In this document: piece after piece, positions 1 through 18,923 of the stretch
Layout: each line of letters begins with the position of its first letter
How positions within the stretch are numbered: position 1 is the stretch's first letter
Assembly (NCBI GenBank): GCA_964036295.1
Contig: OZ038470.1
Span: 12,467,578-12,531,577, forward strand
Length of the DNA: 64,000 bases
Direction of reading: 5' to 3'
Source: Plumapathes pennacea
Lineage: Eukaryota; Cnidaria; Anthozoa; Antipatharia; Myriopathidae
Notes under the pieces: model-generated
Databases searched by the model: none
Told to the model about the DNA's origin: nothing
Seen by the model: the letters and a program-made list of their open reading frames with translations, nothing else
Program-made: the position numbers and the translations under genes

Positions 1-4
1 TTAC

Positions 5-3000
5 CACATCTCGGTTTTTTCCCTGCACTTGTTCCATCTGAAACGAGAAATCTGTGTTAAAATAACACAAGAGATGACACAAGAGATATAACCAGACCTT
101 TAGGACATTGTTCGATGTACTTTTAAGATAAATCTTTAGTCTAAAATCTCTAATATTGTGAAGCAGTCCCTATGCTTCGACTTCAAATATAGGGTTACTT
201 GTATATTAAAAGGCCGGCGACGTTATAGGTTCAGCAAGGGTGTACGGTCGTTATCATACCTGTTAAATCTTCATCATTTACAAGCTTCAACTTTCCTTCC
301 ATCTTCTTTATTTCCTCGTCATTGAACTTGTACCAAACACCAGACTTCAGGCAATAAAAGATAACACTTCGTAAGTACAAAATGAAAAAAAAGGTCTATA
401 AAAGCAGGTCTGCAACATTCCCACTTCTTTGCTACGGACTTCTTAAAAAATTTCTGGGTTCACCTTTCTGTCTCTGATGTGGGCCACATAATGTCCTGAG
501 TACGCCGTGGGACCGTGATGTATCAGGACAGCGGTCAACTCGTACACTGGTCGAGGGCCTGGTGCATGAATAAAACGTTATTCTTTTAAGAGGTTTTTTT
601 TTTAAGAAAGGTTAAAGAAAAAACTCAAGACAAGATTTTAATGGCGTTTGTTGCTGTAGATGAGAGACCAAGGAGGTGACTCCTAAGATGGCTATTCAGT
701 AGCTGGAAAATCAGCTATAAAGAACTAGAACTAAAAACTAGACTGACTGAGTCGGCGTGGAGAAATACATATAACTTGGATCGACTGAGGGTCAATGTGT
801 GAAAGCTGGACGCCGTGAAAGAATTTGAAGCTGACGTTTCGAGCGCTAGCCTTCCGTCTGAGCAATTTTTTGATAAAAAAATATACGCCTTTCTAATTAT
901 TTGACTAGAGAAAAGGATATACACTATTTAATACCCAACTGAAAATTGCGCTTTTTATGCCAGAAATCAACATGGCTGTAGTGTAACACCAGTTGTCTCA
1001 CCTGAATATTCTTTCTTCAAGTGTTCTGTCATGTCTAACACATCTGGAAACTGGATGAAGCTGTTCAGTTTCTTCTTGCAGCCTGTTTTCCTGAACAAAA
1101 CAAAAACAATAATATGAATAATAATCAAACCCCAAACCAGTTTCACTCAAAATATTTTGCAAGTTGTGGTCACGTGATGCTATCGCACCAATGGATCGTT
1201 CATGTACTGTACGAGTGAAGTTGACTTGCCTGTCAAAGACAAATCTCAAAAGCTGAAGGTTGAGAACAGGGGGTAAAGTGTTGAGCTCTATTCGTCTCTC
1301 GGCATTCTGTTTGCTGCTGCAGTTGGTGCAGAAGTATTGGTTGTCACCATCAAGCTTTTCTTCCTGAAAAATATAATTGCATTATAAAAAGACATGTTGG
1401 TAAGTTGTCGTTCTTATTTCGTTGATATCACTGGTGTCGTCGTCATATCGTCAGTGTCGCTATTACTGTGAATGAATGAATAACTTTATTAACGTGTCCG
1501 AGATCCTTTGGTTTGTCTTGACCGTTATCATCATCGCTGTCACTGCCGTTGTCGTTGTAATCATTAACACGTAATTTTTATCCTCATCGTTATCACTTTC
1601 ATCACCTTCACTATAATCATTACTATTATGTCGTCATCGGTACCATTTTCGTCATCATGTATGGTCATTACTATCATGTCGTCATCGGTATCACTGTTGT
1701 CATCATTGTGACTTTCGTCATTATATATGGTCATTACTATCATGTCGTCATCAGTATCATTTTCGTCATCATGTATGGTCATTACTATCATGTCGTCATC
1801 GGTATCACTGTTGTCATCATTGTGACTTTCGTCATCATATATGGTCATTACTATCACGTCGTCATCGTTATGACTATCGTCATCATATCGTCATTAACTA
1901 TGTCGTTATTATCATTGTCGTCATCATTGTCACCCTCGTGTCGTCATTACCGTCTTTGTTGTCTCCATTATCAATGTCGTCATCGCTGCAATTATCGTCG
2001 CAGCATTGTCGATTCTGCCTCATGTGTGTCAAATATTTATTGTCGTCACATATAAAAATCGCTCCATCTTCTAGTTCTCACATATCTACCGGTTACCTTA
2101 AGAAACTCCTTGATGCACTGGTTAAGGGAGGAATGACCCTGAATATTAAGATCCAGCTCATAAAATCTGGACAGCCTCTTAGATCTGTTCTTGCAGTTTT
2201 GGCACCTAAAAATGCAGAAAAAATCACAATTTCAAATTGTTACTGTCATACTCTGTTCATGGATTAACGATAAACAGCAGGAGATTTTGTAAAAGAGTTC
2301 TTTGACAAAAAAAAAAAAAAAAAAAAGCCAGAAGCAGGAAGTTGGGATAACACGAGAGTAGCAAAAGGAAACCAGAAGGCTGTACATATTTCTTATAATA
2401 TGGCACAACTCGTAAATGTATACAGCCATGTGATCCATATGTACACGCGTAGATGTCTAATAAGACATATATATTTAATACTTGTTTAAGTTGTTAAATA
2501 TTGTCTTGAGCACAAATCAGCAGTAAACAATCGTTTTCATGACTTACTCAGTTACATAATGGTAGTCTCCTCTAAACTGATTCTGCACAACATGGCGCAC
2601 CTCTGGATTGGGCTAAAGAAGAAAAGAAACTGTTGCATCAGGCAATAGTAACACAAGCCTAGCTAATGACCACAAAACAGTGAAAATTCAGTGAAAAATA
2701 ATAACGTAAACTACAACAACAACATGTGCTTGCTTGGTGCTACAACGATGGTCCAACAATACCTGTTGTGATAACTTTTCCTCCAATAGGGATATAAACA
2801 GCTTGCTGAACTCCTGAGCATCCTTAGTGTTTGAAAGAAAAATTACTAAGTGTCAATACAGTACGCACTTCTGAGATGCCTGTTGTCTCTGCTTCAAAAT
2901 GAGGCCCGACCGGTGTGAAACTTTTCTTATGAAAATGAGTTTGATTTTTGGGCATGAGAAACTCATTTTCAAAATAAAAGTTTCACATTAGGGTTTTGTG

Positions 3001-6000
3001 ATCTATCAGGTAAGATTAATCTTCAGAAAGACTTTTGCTGGTGATTGCATTTCAACCACTTGAGCTGTAGCTAAGGTAGGGTCACTTAGCAGTAACTGAC
3101 TAATAATGAAATTATTATAGTCCTGGTAATAATAACAATCATTATAACTCAGCTACAATAATATTAACTATGCCTAGTAATTATTTAATTAAGGTAATAA
3201 TATCATTAATCATTTAGCATAAGTTAGGAGCATGTGTTGTACATTAAGCAAAATACAGTATATACATCTAGCAGTAATAATTACCTGTTGTTGTCCTGTG
3301 TCTAGGCCCAGACTGTTGATGAATGGTGTTGGGTCAATGAACCTGCAAAAAAAACACACACACACACACACACACACTCAAACTGTGGCCAGGTCCTAAC
3401 TCTCCCAGCCTGTCCTGAACAAACTGTATGAGGTTCTTTTTTTTTTGTATCACATCTTTTCTAGCCCAGCAGATCACTTTGGTTAAATTACTTAAGGGGT
3501 GGGGAGGAAAGATGGAGGGAAGCATGACTGCTTCCCCCCCCCCCCCCCCCTCCCCCCACCCCAGGAATGATAATAGGGGAACTTTTTCAGTGGCCTATCT
3601 GCTAGTCTGAAAGTTAATACAGTGATTATTACTAAAAATTCCTGTCACCTTCTAGTGCTGTATTGAAGCTGAGAAAACAACAGCTGCAGATGTCCACAGA
3701 CAGACAGATGTGTTGCAGAGGAGCTCAGTGTGTTTAGCGGAGGAAGAGCTGGAATGGTTGAATGACTGGAGATCTCCTCAGCTGCAGGACTGTTACTCTT
3801 GTGAGTGCCTGGGGTTATGTCAAGAGCAACATTATTCTCATGGCTGGATGCTGTTCCACCTGTAATAGCACAAACACCACAATGTTTTAACCCTTTCACT
3901 CCAAAGCTCATAATGCATATTCTCCTAACCATTTAAGAAAGAAATTTGTTAGGGATATAGTGAGAATTGATAGTTCAATCAGATTTCATATTACTCTTGG
4001 GAGTGAAAGGCTCCATTCAAGAACAAACTGTATGAGTGATATGTTAAAAAATATTACATTTTTAATCATTCATCTCAGCAATCTATTAAAACCTATTTGT
4101 ATGAGATGTAATTTTTGTGAGAAATGGATTTTTTATAGTTGCTAGATAGAACTATAGGTTGGTTGTGATCGTCCGGGTTAGAGTAGTCTCCAGAAAGACT
4201 GTTGGACTACTCTAACCCAGACGATCACAACCAACCTACTGTTCACACTCCTGGGTTCAAACCATTTGCCAGATAGAACTATGTACTAAGTAAGTTTTAC
4301 AGTGTTGCTGGGACACCAAAAATGGCAAGAGTTTATGAAGCCAATGTACAGCAAATCTTGGACAAATTACAGTACCATCATGTGAAATTCCTTGGACATC
4401 TTCAGATTCAAGATGAACACATCGATAAAGTGCCGATCTCATCACAGGGTTGTGAAACCACAACTAAAGCAAAAAATGAAAAAATTAATTAATTAATGAA
4501 CCTTTCCTGGAACCATTGAAATCAGTAGGTATATCATGTGGAAGATATCACTGTGTATGATGAAGATCTCACTTTTTATATTTTTACACAAACCAATATA
4601 ATCAAACGTTACCAATATTATGTTGGATTTGGTTTTCAAAAGTCAAACAAAAATCACTCAATTGACACTTTATGCCAATGATAACAAAATAACAAAAATT
4701 GATTATTCCCAAGATAACAGTAATTTATTCCTAAGCTAGTGATTTTATTTATCATAAACGACCCAAATGACATTCTCTCTTCAATAATTCAAAATGTACC
4801 ATACCTGTAAAAATGTGTTGACATAGCATGTTGCTCCCAAATTCTTCAGTCCAACAAATAAATCCTGTAAAGAGACAATATGCCACACACATAAAGGGGT
4901 CAATATCTTGTAATATGATTTTATTCTCTCACAAAGCAATGTAGCACAGTGGAACTCCGCTTTGCATTCAATTAATTTGAAGTCCCTGTTATTTCAAAGT
5001 CGAAATAGCGGGGTTCAACTGTACGTATGTGTTAAATTTAAAGTATAGAATTGGCTTACCTTTGGCCTTCTGCTAGTTTCTGGGTCCTCACATGTAACCC
5101 AAAAATTATCTTAAAAAAAAAAAAACAAAAACAATAACAACAATCATATTTTAGCATTAGTTCACCTGACAATTTGGCCAATAAAACTTACTAGAAGATT
5201 GAAGGCATCGACTAAGGCAAAATAATAAATGTAATATTATTACACTCCATCTCTAGCTTTCAAAAATATTATACCTTAAGTTCCCTTTTCATTGCTATTC
5301 TTCACAACCCTCTTTGTCAATCCATTCAATTTGTACCCAAATGACATCATTCAATTACATTAAATTTGTTTCCCTGGGTAACAACTAAACAACCTAACAA
5401 GTCTCTCAAAAATGACATACGTGTACATACAATACCTTTAATCTCTCCAAACCACAAACGTTCCCCAAGGGCATTAAAACAATTAGGATTAGCTTTACAA
5501 TTTCTCCTGAAAAAGATAATATTGTTATTCTTCGACACAGTAAAACAAAAGGAGCATACAGGAAGTAGTGTCTTAAAAGTTGGGAAAACATGACAGCTTG
5601 AAAGAAAGTCAGGAATACAGACAGACAGACAGACAGACAGACACTGACATGCAGTAGCATGCCATCGACCCAGAGTGAAAAAAAAGATGAGAGAATTTCT
5701 GTCCCCATGGTCCAGGTTGGAGGTGGGAGGCTTGGGTCCCCAGCCACAGGAATTAGCATTTTGTTGAAGTATTTGGCCTCTGGTACGAAACATAGATTTT
5801 GTGACACCGGTAAGCCTCTCACAAATATAATCTTTCCACATGTATACTAACTGGTGCAGGAGGTTGGAGTGCATTACAATCATATTTTAGCATATTTTTT
5901 AATGTTTTGGAAAAAAGCACGAGATTCAATGTCTTTGACATTCCCAAAAGTCTCAGGCAGAAGCGTTAGGGTTGACAGGTCTGCGGTGAGGTATTTGTGA

Positions 6001-6581
6001 GTCCCAATAAGAAATACAATAATCATAGTAACATTGGTCTCAATCGACAGTACGTTGTATACACAAAAGATTGATGTACATATGCTAAAAGACCAACACG
6101 ATGTCATTTTATAAAGCTACAGTGTTCTGTTTTAATCAGTGTTCTCTCTGGTGACCGGGTTACCAGGCATGAAATGTACACTGAAATGTACTACGTACTT
6201 TAGCGCACGCACGCAATCAAAGAAAGCCTTTTCTTTTCAATTCTTCACCCACAGAACGGCAACTGCTACATTGCTGTATAAACTGTACCGCTACATTGGG
6301 GTCAGAGCTGAGGTCGTAGTATCAAGCGGTTGCAGTAAACAGCGCTCAAACAACGCTACTGGTCAAATGAACACTAAACTACATAAACAATCAAATCGCG
6401 GACTCGCAGTAAGTACTATATTTACTACATAAGAATACCTGCAGTTGCCTTGAGCACATGCCTTGGTCTTGACGCGATAGACGCGCTCTATCTGGTGCTG
6501 CTTGATGTCTTTTGGGTCCGTTCCTTCTGCCCATTCCCAGATTTGTTTCCATACGTTCACCTGCTTTGCCCGAGGAGCCAT
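5..6581 (-). CDS. USP48: USP48 ubiquitin-specific protease, 5' part (15 exons, continues past left edge)
   Basis: Cysteine deubiquitinase of the USP/UCH family; vertebrate USP48 is nuclear and removes ubiquitin from chromatin and NF-kB pathway substrates. Exons, 5' to 3' on the minus strand: 6439-6581, 5436-5506, 5060-5109, 4805-4864, 4376-4463, 3649-3859, 3285-3342, 2763-2822, 2548-2612, 2097-2205, 1230-1363, 1002-1090, 464-558, 260-344, 5-37. All phases join, giving about 450 residues. The Cys box [11 protein letters not shown] (catalytic Cys about residue 101) is in exon 4, the QQQDAQEF motif spans exons 7-8, a C-x2-C zinc pair (ECQNC) is at the exon 9/10 junction, and the His box YSGHYVAH (about residue 402) and KFNDE are in exons 13-14. 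The start MAPR matches human USP48. Exon 6 carries a Ser/Thr/Pro-rich insert of about 50 residues. Intron 11 has a GC donor. The C-terminal DUSP and ubiquitin-like parts lie outside the window. Family assignment is firm. Confidence 0.95.
705..862 (-). repeat. Dispersed repeat, copy 1 (USP48 intron)
   Basis: The reverse complement of this segment matches 24083-24230 closely. Both contain the phrases GCTAGCGCTCGAAACGTCAG, CACGGCGTCCAGCTTT and GTCGATCCAAGT. Two copies in opposite orientation in introns of two genes indicate an interspersed element. Its class cannot be told from this window. Confidence 0.8.
1562..2005. repeat. Degenerate ATC/GTC minisatellite in USP48 intron 10
   Basis: About 440 bp of imperfect repeats built from TCATCAT/GTCGTCAT triplet runs, with a longer unit (phrases such as ATGGTCATTACTATCATGTC recur near 1663, 1727, 1776 and 1840). 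It opens frames on both strands that encode only low-complexity Asp/Met or Ile/Val peptides, so no gene is called. It lies between USP48 exons 10 and 11. Confidence 0.9.
3353..3377. repeat. (AC)n microsatellite in USP48 intron
   Basis: Dinucleotide run just upstream (in gene orientation) of the exon 7 acceptor at 3343-3345. A poly-C tract follows at 3534-3562 in the same intron. Confidence 0.9.
3889..4012. repeat. Dispersed 'CCCTTTCACTCC' repeat family, copy in USP48 intron
   Basis: Starts with AACCCTTTCACTCCAAAGCT, contains TTCTCCTAACCATTTAAGAA and GAGAATTGATAGTT, and ends with an inverted GGGAGTGAAAGG. Related copies in both orientations occur near 14328-14435, 15810-15875, 19315-19440, 19818-19940, 21568-21680, 26740-26850, 45035-45252, 47950-48172, 53260-53410 and 55870-56036. 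The terminal inverted similarity suggests a MITE. Confidence 0.75.
4155..4250. repeat. Near-perfect hairpin in USP48 intron 5
   Basis: A left arm of about 38 bases beginning AGGTTGGTTGTGATCGTC is matched by an inverted arm ending GACGATCACAACCAACCT, around a short loop. It is probably a foldback MITE or remnant. No exon overlaps it. Confidence 0.8.
5621..5643. repeat. (CAGA)n microsatellite, USP48 intron 1
   Basis: Tetranucleotide run of five to six units in the intron between USP48 exons 1 and 2. A shorter run of the same unit occurs near 14813-14832. Confidence 0.85.
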
Positions 6582-7214
6582 ATTGGATTCTCGCGCCCAA
6601 CTTGCGCGCGCGCATGCTGTCAGACTGCTGGACAGTCTGGCCCCAGTCCCCTCTCTGTTCTCTGCAGCGAATTCCTGTTATTTCTGTCATTTCTTTTCTT
6701 TTTTCTGCCCTCGCGTTTCTGTCCTCCCATTTCCGTCCCTTCTTTTTAAATCTCCTCTCCACTACTTTTCACTCCTCTCCTTTTACATCCTGTTTTCAGT
6801 CCTACCCGACCACGTTACGGACCACAGAACGACCAGCTTACCGACCACATACCCATAACGTTACCGATCAAATATCGACTAGTTCTACTTGCTTATTGAC
6901 TCAAGCAACTTTTAAGTGTTAACATTTAACTGTCTTAAAAGATAGTTCACGAGGACAATAAAATAGTGGCACACTGGTGTTTAATTCTAATCCATAACAA
7001 ATACAAATACAAAAGCTACACTTTTTGTAGTCATTCCGGTATATTACAGGGGCATTCGGTATTGACCACTCATATCACTACAATAAAATATGCTATCATT
7101 CTTGTGAACATTTATACAAATAGAAATCGTGCCCGAGGCTAAGTTGTTCACGTACTTCAGTAGAAAAGTGCGCATGTGCTCTGAACTTGGTGAAGTTGAG
7201 TCCAGCATGTTAAA
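6582..7214. other. Intergenic region between F-box gene 3' end and USP48 start
   Basis: About 630 bp lying downstream of the minus-strand F-box gene and upstream of USP48, so it must hold the F-box 3' UTR and the USP48 promoter and 5' UTR. A CpG-containing block (GCGCGCGCATG near 6606-6616) lies just upstream of the USP48 start codon. Open frames here are pyrimidine-rich and look non-coding. Confidence 0.5.
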
Positions 7215-8639
7215 TTAATTCGAGTAGGTCGGACAGTAATTCAAACGCGCGATCACAGAATCCAACGTATGAGCGGGTGGCGGAAGGACGCACTGCCACC
7301 GCTGAGTGATTTTAGACCTTGTGTCCGCGGGCGCCAACGCGACGAGAGTGAGGAGCGCGGGGTCTGGTTCACAGAGATTTATTCTTTGCAGACGAGTACA
7401 ATTCTCGGCCAGGGTATCCAAGAGAACGCCATCCGCAAACGAATCCACCGTAGTAAAATTAATGAGAGAAATTGACTGGACCAGCGGGCAATATCGGATC
7501 ATATTGGGGATAAACATACTTTCCGACAAAGAAGCTTTGCCAAACGCTCCGTATTCGAAAACTTCCAGTTTTGGTAAGACTCGCAGTATGTCCGCCATGG
7601 CTGCGGTTGTGATGCTGGACGACTGATATACGCCGAGGCATCTTAGTAAAGGACAACCGCGGAGCAGGCTAAATAAGGCGTCGGGGGTTAACGATAAACT
7701 CCATCTTACGTCCAGCATTTCTAGTTTGAGTCCGCTATTTTGTAGAGACATCTGAATCAGCACCGCGTCTGTAACTGCGCGGCCCACTCCACAGTAAGAT
7801 AAATTAAGATAAGTCAAGGTCTTCACTCGACTTAAGAGGCTTATGAGGCCGATCTGGGTGACGTTCGTGCAAGCCGAGATGTCCAGTTCCTCAACAGGCG
7901 CCAGACACCATTCCCGGAGCTGCAGACAGTCATCACGAATGGGTGTGTAGCGAAGGAGGAGTGTACGCAGGCGCGAACAAGAGCGAAGAAGCTGCAAGAA
8001 CGTTCTCCCGTAGACGTATTTACAGCCGTTAAGGCAGAGCGACTCCAACAATGGGCAGTTCTCCGCCACTTTAGAAACGGCCTCGTCTGTAATCGTGTCG
8101 CAGTTGGTGCAGTCCAACATCACCAGTTGTTGCATTTTGTTAAAGATGTGCGGCATGGTTCCCTTGGACGAAGCATTCCCAATGCCAAGATACTTGATAT
8201 TACAGAGGTGTCTTGTAATCCTGCGCAAAAAGGTGAAGTCGCCTTTCACCGGTCTCAATTCAATCATCTGCAGCTCGGATGGGAAATCAAACATGGCTCC
8301 TCGTCTTGAGTTTGCAGGACGGAGCTTTGCGCCGCGTCCAAAGATAAGATATTTCAGATTGCGACATCTCTTGGAGAGTTCCGTAAAAACATCGTGTGTT
8401 ACGCGACATCCTCCAAGATTCAACACAGAGAGAAACGGAGAAAAGCGAGTCCTGATTAACATGCAGAGCGTGTCCTCGTTAATGTGGAGCGCATGCCGTT
8501 TCAAGTTTACAACTTTCCACAGCGAGTGATCGTACGCAATACGCCTCCATTGCAAACAAACTTGGGCGACTATTCCAAGATCAGCGATCGTCAGAAACGA
8601 GAATATTTTCAACAGGATGATTTCAGGTAGTCGATCCAT
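7215..8639 (-). CDS. F-box/leucine-rich-repeat protein (FBXL family), single exon
   Basis: A 474-residue intronless protein. Residues 1-45 form an F-box (LPEIILLKIFSFL, then VCLQWRRIA and a SLWKVVNL end) that would bind SKP1 in an SCF ubiquitin ligase. The rest is a run of leucine-rich repeats of the Cys-containing or amn1 type, with phrases such as LESLCLNGCKYV, VEELDISACTNVTQIGL and LTYLNLSYCGVG, which would form the substrate-binding solenoid. The F-box plus first LRR resembles human FBXL12, but that protein is shorter (about 326 residues), so orthology is not claimed. The start is the first Met before the F-box. It sits tandem with USP48, also a ubiquitin-pathway gene. Being intronless among genes with 15-21 exons suggests a retrocopy origin or intron loss. 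Confidence 0.88.
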   Translation of the reverse strand: MDRLPEIILLKIFSFLTIADLGIVAQVCLQWRRIAYDHSLWKVVNLKRHALHINEDTLCMLIRTRFSPFLSVLNLGGCRVTHDVFTELSKRCRNLKYLIFGRGAKLRPANSRRGAMFDFPSELQMIELRPVKGDFTFLRRITRHLCNIKYLGIGNASSKGTMPHIFNKMQQLVMLDCTNCDTITDEAVSKVAENCPLLESLCLNGCKYVYGRTFLQLLRSCSRLRTLLLRYTPIRDDCLQLREWCLAPVEELDISACTNVTQIGLISLLSRVKTLTYLNLSYCGVGRAVTDAVLIQMSLQNSGLKLEMLDVRWSLSLTPDALFSLLRGCPLLRCLGVYQSSSITTAAMADILRVLPKLEVFEYGAFGKASLSESMFIPNMIRYCPLVQSISLINFTTVDSFADGVLLDTLAENCTRLQRINLCEPDPALLTLVALAPADTRSKITQRWQCVLPPPAHTLDSVIARLNYCPTYSN

Positions 8640-9450
8640 TCCGTCATTTTAGAAATACAAGAGTTAATTCCTACCGGCTGATAAAAAAGAAAACTTTTCC
8701 AGTAAGCAATATATAGTTGAATTTAGACGTCACAATGGTCTAATTAAGTGTGCGCGTTTGAGGTCAGATAATTAGAAGTGACCGTCACGAGCGCGCGACT
8801 CAAATGATCTATTTTTAACCGACAGTACGCGCAATCTGATTGGTTGTCCCCCGAGCAACAAAATACAGACTAATACATCAATTCCTGTATATATTTGATC
8901 ATAGTCGTCTGGCTTGTCAGTCAATGTCTATAATATAGTATAAAACGTGTTTACACGCACAAAGACACGGCGGCTATGTTGGAAGTCACGATTTTAAAAA
9001 AAGAGATACCTATTGCCTCTGTCTCGAAACAAGGCCTTGTGCATAAACTCTCCTATGACAATTAGTTTCAAAAGAAAGCTTTCGCATTAGGCCTCGTTTT
9101 GAAACAGAGGCAACGGGAATGGCCTATTACAAATCATGCCTCACGTGCAAATATCGTATTCCTAGTATATTGCATTTTGAAAAAAAAGCCGTTCATATAT
9201 GTATTTTCAAATCACCAAAATTTGCAAACCTTATTCAACAATGACTATTTCTCCATACAAATCTTCCTGATGTATTTCTGAACTTCGAGATGACACCAAA
9301 TTCCACATGTCAGTGCTACGACCTAAAACTGAGCCTTTCTACTCGAGTTCTCCTAACCTGCTTTGTCCATTTAAGGGCATTTTAAAAAGCATTTTGGACT
9401 GGGTAGATAGTGCGACCAGACTGTAAATGGCTTGTTTCATTTTCGTGCTA
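8640..9450. other. Intergenic region, ALDH4A1 3' side to F-box promoter
   Basis: Holds the presumed F-box promoter (8640 upward) and the ALDH4A1 3' UTR. A small MITE-like palindrome lies at 9011-9115. No other gene is visible. Confidence 0.5.
9011..9115. mobile_element. Small MITE-like palindromic element
   Basis: About 105 bp with imperfect terminal inverted repeats: left TTGCCTCTGTCTCGAAACAA, right the inverse of TTGCCTCTGTTTCAAAACGA. A related half-element (TGTTGTCTCTGCTTCAAAAT) begins near 2880 in a USP48 intron. Confidence 0.6.
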
Positions 9451-18704
<9,254 letters not shown>

Positions 18705-18923
18705 TCTGAATTGGGCAGTGAAGCAACCTTCACAAAGGCTACAAGAAGAATTCTTGACCGAAGAAGGAAGAGAAACTATGGTGAACCATATTTGGGTTTT
18801 TTTTGGGGGCGGGGACTGGAGTCTCGAACCAACCAATCACACCAACGTTTCAATGTGCCAGTCCCAGGCTTACTCAAAGAGATAAAAAGATGTTTATTCC
18901 TGGGAACTAATATAATTTCAAAA
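18705..18923. promoter_or_regulatory. Probable bidirectional promoter, ALDH4A1 (-) / DNAJC11 (+)
   Basis: 219 bp separates the two start codons of head-to-head genes. It contains a GC-box-like GGGGGCGGGG at 18805-18814 and a CCAAT motif at 18833-18837, and no TATA box near either start. This is the usual make-up of a shared housekeeping promoter. Both products are mitochondrial, so joint control would make sense. Transcription start sites are not visible. Confidence 0.7.

Noticed and set aside
1564..2055. Overlapping frames on both strands (Asp/Met-rich and Ile/Val-rich)
   Set aside because: They translate a minisatellite in a USP48 intron and are open on both strands for compositional reasons only.
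5347..5883. 178-codon minus-strand frame as a gene of its own
   Set aside because: Only 71 nt (5436-5506) are coding, as USP48 exon 2; the rest is intron including a CAGA microsatellite.
6391..6922. Several overlapping frames around the USP48 start
   Set aside because: Pyrimidine-rich shadows of the USP48 first exon and promoter; only the frame starting at 6581 matches a protein family.
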